Below the pieces are notes generated by a model. The model did not search any database, was not told the origin of the DNA, and saw nothing but the letters and a program-made list of their open reading frames with translations. Shown in pieces: positions 58,067 through 64,000 of a stretch of 64,000 bases of DNA. Position numbers and translations under genes: made by a program. Location of the stretch: positions 3,388,045 through 3,452,044 of the forward strand of contig NZ_KB913025.1 of NCBI RefSeq assembly GCF_000384075.1, in the 5' to 3' direction. The stretch is from Methylovulum miyakonense HT12. GTDB lineage: Bacteria > Pseudomonadota > Gammaproteobacteria > Methylococcales > Methylomonadaceae. Positions within the stretch are counted from its first letter, which is position 1; each line of letters starts with the position of its first letter.

Positions 58067-59311
58067 TCACGAAACAACTAATCCTGCCGTAACTGCCATC
58101 AATAAAGTCCCGCCTACCCAACGTCCCAGGATCAGGCCGCCGATAGTCATTGAAAAAATACTTTTCACCAATGAATTGACCGAGACGGCGATAAGGATCG
58201 CCTTGCCAGCGACATTCAGGTTTAAACCGTCTTGGCTCATGCGTGACATGGTCAGGGTAATGGGGTCGACATCGGCGAGGCCGGAAGCCGCCGCCAGAAA
58301 ATAAGTGCCCATATTGCCGAAGTACATCTTGAGTAGATTAGATAATAATAGGATGACGGTTAAAAAGGCGCCGAACTTTAGCGCCATGCCTAATTGGAAA
58401 GGGTTTTCAAGGCTTAGCTCTTCGCCAGTACGGAATTCACGCGCATTTTTCCATAGCAGGAAAGCCACCAGATAAGTGGACAGGCACATAAGCAGCAGCG
58501 CAGGCAGCAAGGCACGGAACAGCACCGGGTTCATGATTGAGACCAGCAGCAGGGTGCGTGCAAACATGGTGGCGCAGGCCGTCAAAATCCCAGCCGCCAG
58601 CACGCGGTCATTATCGGGATAGTGTTTTGATAAGCGTGACAAGTTAAGCGTCACCGCCGTTGAAGAAACCAATCCCCCCAACGCACCTGTCAAAACCGGG
58701 CCATGGCGGTCGCCGACTATCCTGATGGCAAAATAACCGAGGTAAGAAATGCCCGCGATCAACACCACCATCCACCAGATGTGATAAGGGTTAAAAGCGG
58801 CCCAGGGGCCATAGCCCTGGTCGGGCAGTATCGGCAGGATCACGACGGAAATCAGCAGCAGTTGCAGGGTCGCATCCAGTTCCTGCTGTTCCAGTTTTTT
58901 CATCCAGCCGTGGAGCAGCGGTTTGAAACCCAACAACGAAGTGATGACCACGGCGGCCGAACAGGCGACGGTGATATGGCCAAAAACGGCTAACGCCCCT
59001 AACGCAAAGGTGATCAGTGACGCTATCATGCTGGTGATGCTGAAATCTTCAAACTTATCAAGGCTTTTGCTGTAAGCCACCAGCAGGACTAAGGTGAGCC
59101 CTAGGAAACTGAAACCCAACAAAATAGGGTCTATTTCCTTGGACAGGATGCCCCAAAGCCCGCCTAGCAAGCCGATCAGGCCATAAGTGCGCAGCCCGGC
59201 AACCCGCATGCCTTCATCCCTGTTGCGCGTGCGCCACCCGCGTTCCAGGCCGATAAGCAGGCCTATCGCCAGGGCAATGCCTAATAATTTGAAGCTTTCC
59301 AGTTCTGTCAT
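58067..59311 (-). CDS. MgtC/SapB-type membrane protein with DUF4010 domain
   Basis: The 414-residue protein begins with an MgtC/SapB N-terminal domain (LGIALAIGLLIGLERGWR..., AGLRTYGLIGLLGGL). A DUF4010 domain follows from about residue 180, with GALGGLVSSTAVTLNLSRLS and AAASGLADVDPITLTMSRMS. Around ten membrane helices are visible. MgtC-like proteins are linked with Mg2+ limitation and membrane energetics; the DUF4010 fusion is common in environmental bacteria but not characterised. It is flanked on both sides by copies of the two-hairpin repeat. Confidence 0.9.
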   Translation of the reverse strand: MTELESFKLLGIALAIGLLIGLERGWRTRNRDEGMRVAGLRTYGLIGLLGGLWGILSKEIDPILLGFSFLGLTLVLLVAYSKSLDKFEDFSITSMIASLITFALGALAVFGHITVACSAAVVITSLLGFKPLLHGWMKKLEQQELDATLQLLLISVVILPILPDQGYGPWAAFNPYHIWWMVVLIAGISYLGYFAIRIVGDRHGPVLTGALGGLVSSTAVTLNLSRLSKHYPDNDRVLAAGILTACATMFARTLLLVSIMNPVLFRALLPALLLMCLSTYLVAFLLWKNAREFRTGEELSLENPFQLGMALKFGAFLTVILLLSNLLKMYFGNMGTYFLAAASGLADVDPITLTMSRMSQDGLNLNVAGKAILIAVSVNSLVKSIFSMTIGGLILGRWVGGTLLMAVTAGLVVS

Positions 59312-59352
59312 CTTAAAAACCCAGTAAAAGTTGATATTTCAGCCTTGCCGGG

Positions 59353-59453
59353 CTAATTTATTTTGGGCGGGACGGGATTTACAACCCTATCTAAAACGTT
59401 TTGAGGTGCCGATAAGCGGAACGTTATGGAATTGGTAAGAAACCCGTTCCAGC
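59353..59453. repeat. Two-hairpin intergenic element, copy 3
   Basis: Starting TTGGGCGGGACGGGATTT and ending AAACCCGTTCCAGC, this copy is the cleanest of the four. The ends are complementary (GGGACGGGTTT-like with AAACCCGTTCC) and the middle contains AAACGTTTTGAGG and GGAACGTTATGG. It lies upstream of the DUF4010 gene, whose promoter must be within or beside it. Confidence 0.7.
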
Positions 59454-59636
59454 TTGGAGTGTACCTGATTTCCCGTCTGGTTTTTGTGCCTTTTGTATTT
59501 TTCACTTCGTGTCCAAATTGCAGATGTTTAGAATACGTTGGATAAGACAGGCTGCTCAACTACATCAGCGTGTTTGGAAAAAATGGGCGTCACGGCTTAA
59601 GTGTCACCTACGGCATCCACAATAGAGGCTTTCAAA

Positions 59637-59966
59637 ATGGCATCCAAGCAAAGTACAGTCGATTACATCCTGGAACAAACCGCAATGGCGGGAATGGTCT
59701 CTGCGAGAAAGATGTTTGGTGAATATGCGGTTTATTGCGATGGCAAGGTGGTGGCGTTGGTTTGCGACGACCAGTTGTTCGTCAAACCAACGGCGGCGGG
59801 CAAGGCGTTTATCGGCGACATTGAAACGGGCTGCCCGTATCCTGGCGCGAAGCCTTATCTGCTCATTTCAGGCGACCAGTGGGATGACGGCGACTATTTG
59901 ACCCGGCTTATCAGCGTGACCGCCGCAGCATTGCCCCTGCCGAAAACGAAAAAGAAAAAAACTTGA
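59637..59966 (+). CDS. TfoX/Sxy N-terminal domain protein
   Basis: The product has 109 residues from ATG 59637 (AGAGG upstream). It consists of one TfoX N-terminal domain: VDYILEQTAMAGMVSARKMF, GEYAVYCDGKVVALVCDDQLFVKPT, and YPGAKPYLLISGDQWDD, then a Lys-rich tail. TfoX/Sxy proteins promote competence gene expression with CRP in some gammaproteobacteria. Many single-domain homologues like this are of unknown function. It lies between two copies of the two-hairpin repeat. Confidence 0.9.
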   Translation: MASKQSTVDYILEQTAMAGMVSARKMFGEYAVYCDGKVVALVCDDQLFVKPTAAGKAFIGDIETGCPYPGAKPYLLISGDQWDDGDYLTRLISVTAAALPLPKTKKKKT

Positions 59967-59980
59967 ACCATTTTAAATGG

Positions 59981-60077
59981 TTTGGCGGAACGGGGTTTTG
60001 TAACCCCCGTCCTAAATGCTTTGATGCATCAATCAGCAATTGGAAGGTTATGGGGTAGGTGACAACCCCGTGCCAGC
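59981..60077. repeat. Two-hairpin intergenic element, copy 4
   Basis: This copy begins TTGGCGGAACGGGGTTTTGTA and ends GACAACCCCGTGCCAGCC. The first hairpin pairs ACGGGG with CCCCGT, the second GGGGT with ACCCC. It separates the TfoX-domain gene from the convergent RND permease gene and may end both transcripts. Confidence 0.7.
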
Positions 60078-60082
60078 CAGGC

Positions 60083-63000
60083 CTAACTTTGTCCGGCTTT
60101 TGGAGCCACCTCGGCTTTTCCGCCATCCCCAAACCGCAACCATCCTTTCAAAAACAACCCCTTAAAATCATCCAGGTAAGTGTAAGCGACCGGGATCACC
60201 AATAAACTGAGTAAGGTGGACGTGACCAAGCCGCCAATCACCGCGACCGCCATCGGGCTACGGAAAGACGAATCCGCCGCGCCCATACCGGTGGCGATCG
60301 GCAACATGCCGGCGCCCATGGCAATGGTGGTCATGACGATGGGGCGGGCACGTTTATGGCAGGCATCAAGCAGGGCGTCAATACGTCCCATGCCGTGGTC
60401 GCGCCTGGCGACGATGGCGTATTCGACCAGCAGGATGGAATTTTTGGTGGCGATGCCCATGAGCATGACCAAGCCGATGAGCGAGGGCATGGAGAAGCTT
60501 TTCTGTGCCAGCAACAGGGCGACGAAACCGCCGCCAAAGGACAGCGGCAAGGCCACCAAAATGGTGATGGGTTGCAGGAAATCCTTAAACAACAACACCA
60601 GCACGATAAAGATGCATAACACGCCGATGAGCATCGCCCGGCCAAAGCTGGTGAACAGCTCTTCCATCATTTCGGCGTCGCCAATGTTGATTTGCCTGAC
60701 GCCCGCCGGAAGCGACCGGATGCTGGGCAAATTTTGCACGGCGGCGGTGACATCGCCTAAAGGCAGTTCCGCCAATTCAATTTCAAAGTTGATGTTGCGG
60801 GAACGGTCGTAGCGGTCAATGACCGCCGGGCCGCTGGATAGCTCCAGGGTTGCGGCTTGGCCGACCATCACCGGGCCGTTGCCAGTTTTGCCGGAGGGGA
60901 CGGCGAGGCGTTCCAGAACGGCCAAGTCACGCCGTCCGTCGCCGTTGAGTTTCACCATCATCGGCACTTGCCGCTGCGCCAAGTTGAACTTGGGCAGCGA
61001 CATATCATAATCGCCGATAGTGGCGATACGTAGGGTTTCGGCGATGGCGGCGGAAGTCACGCCCAAATCGGCGGCGCGGGCGAAATCGGGACGTACGGCA
61101 ATCTCTGGCCTGACCAAGGCGGCGCTGGAGGCGATATTACCCAGGCCATGGATGGTGCGTAAATCTTTTTCCACGGCGTGTGCGGCGGCACTTAAAGCTT
61201 GAGGGTCTTCACCGCTTAACACCAGGATATATTTCTCTCCAGATGCGCCTAAGCCCACTTTGGTACGGACACCCGGCAAGGCTTGTAAGGCCTGCCGGAT
61301 GTTTTGTTCTATGGCTTGCTTACGTACCGGCCTATCCTGGCGGTCCGCCAGCAGTATCGTCAGCGTCGCTTTGCGGACTTCGCCGCTGCCTTGTATGGCA
61401 ATCGGGTCAACTCCGGCCGAACCGGCGCCGATGGTGGTGTAGACGCCTTTCACGTACGGCACGGCGGCGACCAGTTGCCTTGCCGCTTCGGCGGAAACGC
61501 GGGTTTGCGCCAAGGTCGCCCCGGGCGGGAGCTCGACAAAGACTTGGCTTTGCGGGTTGTCGTCCGGCGGGATGAAGCCCGTCGGCAACAGCGGGATCAG
61601 CAGCAGTGAGCCGATAAAAAACGCCACCGCCGCCGTCAGGGTGAGAAAGCGGTGCCTGAGGCACCATGCCGCCAATGTGAGGTAATGGCGCATGATGCGC
61701 CCGTCCTGTTGTTCCTCATGTCCGGTGTTTTTGAGCAGGTACGCGGACATCATCGGGGTCAGCATCCGCGCCACAATCAGCGAAGCCATGATCGCCAATG
61801 CCGCCGTCCAGCCAAACTGTTTGAAAAAGCGTCCGGCAATACCGCTCATAAACGCCGTAGGCAAGAACACCGCGACTAGGGAAAACGTGGTGGCGACCAC
61901 CGCCAAACCGATTTCTTCCGCCGCTTCCATTGCCGCTTGGTAAGGGGTTTTGCCCATGCGCAAATGGCGGACGATGTTTTCCACTTCGACGATGGCATCG
62001 TCAACCAAAATGCCGATCACCAAAGACAAGGCCAGCAAGGTGACGATATTCAGCGAGAAGCCAAAATATTCCATGCCCAGGAACGCCGGGATCACCGACA
62101 AGGGCAAGGCCACGGCGGAAATGAAGGTCGCCCGCCAGTCACGCAGGAACAGCCAAACCACCAGCACCGCCAGCAATGCGCCTTCGTAAAGGAGCGTCAT
62201 CGAACCGTCGAATTCTTCCTGCACCGGGATGACAAAATTGAAGGCCTCGGTGAATTCGATATCAGGATGGGCCAGGCGTAATTCCGCCAAGGCTTGTTGC
62301 ACGCCCGCACCGACTTCCACTTCGCTTGCGCCCCGGCTACGGGTGACTTCAAACCCCACCACGGGTTTGCCGTCGAGCAAGGCCAAAGCGCGCGGCTCGG
62401 CGAAGCCATCGGTGATGGTGGCGACTTGGTCGAGCCGGATGCGCCGCCCATCGGCCAGTGACAATTCCAGTGGGCGCAGTTCTTCCACCGACTTGACAGT
62501 GGCTAAGGTACGTACCGGTTGTTCGCCACTGCCCAAGTCGGTGCGCCCACCGGAGCTTTCTTGTTGGATTTGGCGCAATTGCCGGGAAATGTCAGAGGCG
62601 GTCGCGCCTAGCGATTGCAGTTTGACGGGATCAAGGGCTATCGTCACTTCGCGGCTGACCCCGCCCACCCGTTTCACGTCGCCGACCCCGCGCACGGTGA
62701 GCAGGCGTTTGGCGATGGTGTCCTCGACAAACCAGGACAGGGCTTCATCGTCGCGTTGGGAAGAGGCGACGGTGTAGGCCAATATGGGGGAACCGGCGAG
62801 GTCGATCTTATTGACGACAGGGTCACGCAAATCGCCCGGCAAGTCCGCCCGTACTTTGGACACGGCCGAACGCACATCGTCCACGGCTTCCTGCACGGGC
62901 TTTTCCAGACGGAATTCGGCGGTGATGCTGGCGCTGCCGTCTTGGATTTTAGTGATGATGTGTTTCAGGCCTTGCAAGGTCGCCATCGAGTTTTCGATTT

Positions 63001-63196
63001 TTCGCGCCACATCGGTTTCCAGTTGCGAAGGTGACGCGCCCGGCAGGCTACATGAGACGATCACGGTGGGCAAGTCCAAGTCCGGGAAGTTTTGGACTTT
63101 CATGGACTTGAAACTCATCATCCCGCCGATGCTCAGCAGCACAAACAGCATCAGGGCGGGGATGGGGTTGCGGATACACCATGTGGAAATGTTCAT
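60083..63196 (-). CDS. RND efflux permease (HAE1 family)
   Basis: The 1037-residue inner-membrane proton antiporter has twelve membrane helices in two similar halves. The N-terminus WCIRNPIPALMLFVLLSIGG and PDLDLPTVIVSCSLPGASP are typical. Helix 4 carries the proton-relay aspartates in VIGILVDDAIVEVENI (near residue 405). The second half includes PTGFIPPDDNPQSQVFVELP, LMLMGIATKNSILLVEYAI and the final helices with GGLVTSTLLSLLVIPVAYTY. It should export drugs or other small molecules with a membrane fusion protein and an outer-membrane channel. The adaptor gene lies just upstream and overlaps the start by 4 bases. Substrate cannot be told. Confidence 0.95.
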   Translation of the reverse strand: MNISTWCIRNPIPALMLFVLLSIGGMMSFKSMKVQNFPDLDLPTVIVSCSLPGASPSQLETDVARKIENSMATLQGLKHIITKIQDGSASITAEFRLEKPVQEAVDDVRSAVSKVRADLPGDLRDPVVNKIDLAGSPILAYTVASSQRDDEALSWFVEDTIAKRLLTVRGVGDVKRVGGVSREVTIALDPVKLQSLGATASDISRQLRQIQQESSGGRTDLGSGEQPVRTLATVKSVEELRPLELSLADGRRIRLDQVATITDGFAEPRALALLDGKPVVGFEVTRSRGASEVEVGAGVQQALAELRLAHPDIEFTEAFNFVIPVQEEFDGSMTLLYEGALLAVLVVWLFLRDWRATFISAVALPLSVIPAFLGMEYFGFSLNIVTLLALSLVIGILVDDAIVEVENIVRHLRMGKTPYQAAMEAAEEIGLAVVATTFSLVAVFLPTAFMSGIAGRFFKQFGWTAALAIMASLIVARMLTPMMSAYLLKNTGHEEQQDGRIMRHYLTLAAWCLRHRFLTLTAAVAFFIGSLLLIPLLPTGFIPPDDNPQSQVFVELPPGATLAQTRVSAEAARQLVAAVPYVKGVYTTIGAGSAGVDPIAIQGSGEVRKATLTILLADRQDRPVRKQAIEQNIRQALQALPGVRTKVGLGASGEKYILVLSGEDPQALSAAAHAVEKDLRTIHGLGNIASSAALVRPEIAVRPDFARAADLGVTSAAIAETLRIATIGDYDMSLPKFNLAQRQVPMMVKLNGDGRRDLAVLERLAVPSGKTGNGPVMVGQAATLELSSGPAVIDRYDRSRNINFEIELAELPLGDVTAAVQNLPSIRSLPAGVRQINIGDAEMMEELFTSFGRAMLIGVLCIFIVLVLLFKDFLQPITILVALPLSFGGGFVALLLAQKSFSMPSLIGLVMLMGIATKNSILLVEYAIVARRDHGMGRIDALLDACHKRARPIVMTTIAMGAGMLPIATGMGAADSSFRSPMAVAVIGGLVTSTLLSLLVIPVAYTYLDDFKGLFLKGWLRFGDGGKAEVAPKAGQS

Positions 63197-64000
63197 TGTT
63201 GCACTACCCTGACGCTATCGCCGTCTGTCAAGAAGGCCGCGCCGCTGGCGACAATCCGGTCTTCCGGGTTGATGCCCGAAAGGATTTCATAATGGTCGCC
63301 CATCCGCCGCCCCAATTGCACTTTGACTTGGGCGACCGTGGCTTGGCCGTTGCTTGGTTTGCCTAAACGGAAAACATAGCTAAAGCCTTCGCGTAAAGAC
63401 AAGGCGTCTTGCGGCAATGTCAGGGCGGGGCTGCTGCCGAGATAAAATTCGCCTTGGGCAAACATGCCGGCCCGTAAGCCTTGGGCGGCGGCATCGGGCA
63501 AATCGACATAGACCAAGCCGTTACGGCTTTGCGCATCCAAGGTCGGGGCGAGAAAACGCACCTTGCCGTCGACTTTGGCAACATTGGGGACTGTTACGGA
63601 AACGCTGATGCCCGGCGCCAATTGCGCCATCTCGGCCGCCGTCACTTCCGCGCGCCATTCCAAGCGGTTTTGCCGGATCAGGCGGAACAATTCCTGGCCG
63701 CTTGCCGCCACCGCGCCCAGTGTGGCGCTACGCGACGAGACCACACCACCATCACTGGCGATGACGCGGGTATGTTTTTGCCTTAGCAATTGGCTATCCA
63801 ACTGGGCTTGGGCGGACTGCACTTTGGCTAGCGCAGTTTTCTCGCTGGTGAGGAATTGCGCCACTTGTTGGGCGCTGAGCACGCCGGAACCCGACACTTG
63901 CCGGGCCCGCCCGGCGTCCAGTTTGGCAATGGCGAGATTGGCCTCGGCTTCCGCCAGACCTGCTTTGGCCTGGGCGATATCCGCCAAGACGCTGTCATCG
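63193..64000 (-). CDS. RND periplasmic adaptor (membrane fusion protein), 5' end beyond window
   Basis: About 268 C-terminal residues are visible and the frame stays open to the window edge. A coiled-coil hairpin (AQAKAGLAEAEANLAIAKLD through KVQSAQAQLDSQLLR) is followed by half of the lipoyl domain (IASDGGVVSSRSATLGAVAASGQELFRL), a beta-barrel and the membrane-proximal domain ending EDRIVASGAAFLTDGDSVRV. This matches HlyD/AcrA-type adaptors. Its stop overlaps the permease start (ATGA), so the two form an operon. The signal peptide or lipid anchor lies outside the window. Confidence 0.93.
   Translation of the reverse strand, partial: DDSVLADIAQAKAGLAEAEANLAIAKLDAGRARQVSGSGVLSAQQVAQFLTSEKTALAKVQSAQAQLDSQLLRQKHTRVIASDGGVVSSRSATLGAVAASGQELFRLIRQNRLEWRAEVTAAEMAQLAPGISVSVTVPNVAKVDGKVRFLAPTLDAQSRNGLVYVDLPDAAAQGLRAGMFAQGEFYLGSSPALTLPQDALSLREGFSYVFRLGKPSNGQATVAQVKVQLGRRMGDHYEILSGINPEDRIVASGAAFLTDGDSVRVVQQ

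Overview
The window is gene-dense bacterial DNA. The gene set suggests a gammaproteobacterium, plausibly a methanotroph of the Methylococcales. This is inferred from the mix of an HzsA-related c-type cytochrome, a single-domain hemerythrin, a short-tripartite PEP-CTERM-like protein, a TonB/ExbB/ExbD set with its own receptor, a gnd/zwf/pgl block and protein sequences that read as gammaproteobacterial. No methane monooxygenase or methanol dehydrogenase gene is present, so the placement is not proven.

Layout. 1-860: end of a DUF1538 membrane protein, then a PII-like protein and a CBS-domain protein. 1050-7929: cold-shock protein, TIGR04283-type glycosyltransferase, sterol-desaturase-family enzyme, small secreted Gly/His protein, DUF5710 protein, argC (minus), quinone oxidoreductase, sulfurtransferase, hemerythrin. 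8540-12494: secreted vanadium-haloperoxidase-like enzyme, then a minus-strand pair (YVTN beta-propeller and PEP-CTERM-like protein). 13370-22937: tonB-exbB-exbD, a large TonB-dependent receptor with an unusual N-terminus, SMP-30-like lactonase, Tat-exported dienelactone hydrolase, cytochrome b561, cytochrome c' and a Tat-exported Fe/Mn superoxide dismutase; most act in the periplasm and several handle redox or reactive oxygen. 23580-30606: GNAT, phosphatase-like protein, DinB-family protein, methyltransferase and leuA (minus), divergent Lrp/AsnC regulator, uup.

30742-35413 looks like an insertion hot spot. It holds tRNA-Ser(GGA), a 1276-residue metallophosphoesterase-STAND NTPase on the minus strand with visibly more A+T than its neighbours, a 12-G homopolymer and a decayed IS5-family transposase. 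The large protein is the best candidate here for a little-described (probably antiphage) system. phoU and an HzsA-related monohaem protein follow, then a structured intergenic palindrome, a Crp/Fnr regulator, birA-coaX with a tiny downstream gene, and recC without recB or recD.

45662-51513: a tandem pair of DUF1640-like coiled-coil membrane proteins (first copy broken), then gnd, zwf and pgl of the oxidative pentose-phosphate/RuMP route. An endonuclease/exonuclease/phosphatase-fold protein and a small partner sit between gnd and zwf. 51779-57872: DUF1345 protein, oxyR, a membrane AraC regulator and a tight cluster DCC/DoxX/SDR-DoxX/DUF2269/DUF4166. 58067-64000: MgtC/DUF4010 membrane protein, TfoX N-terminal-domain protein and an RND efflux permease with its adaptor running off the window.

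Intergenic spaces carry several repeat families: REP-like inverted pairs (10.27 and 51.66 kb), a roughly 100-bp two-hairpin element in four copies (22.04, 57.91, 59.35, 59.98 kb), a 126-bp tandem duplication (19.56 kb) and several long palindromes. Base composition was judged by eye only, and no database search was possible.
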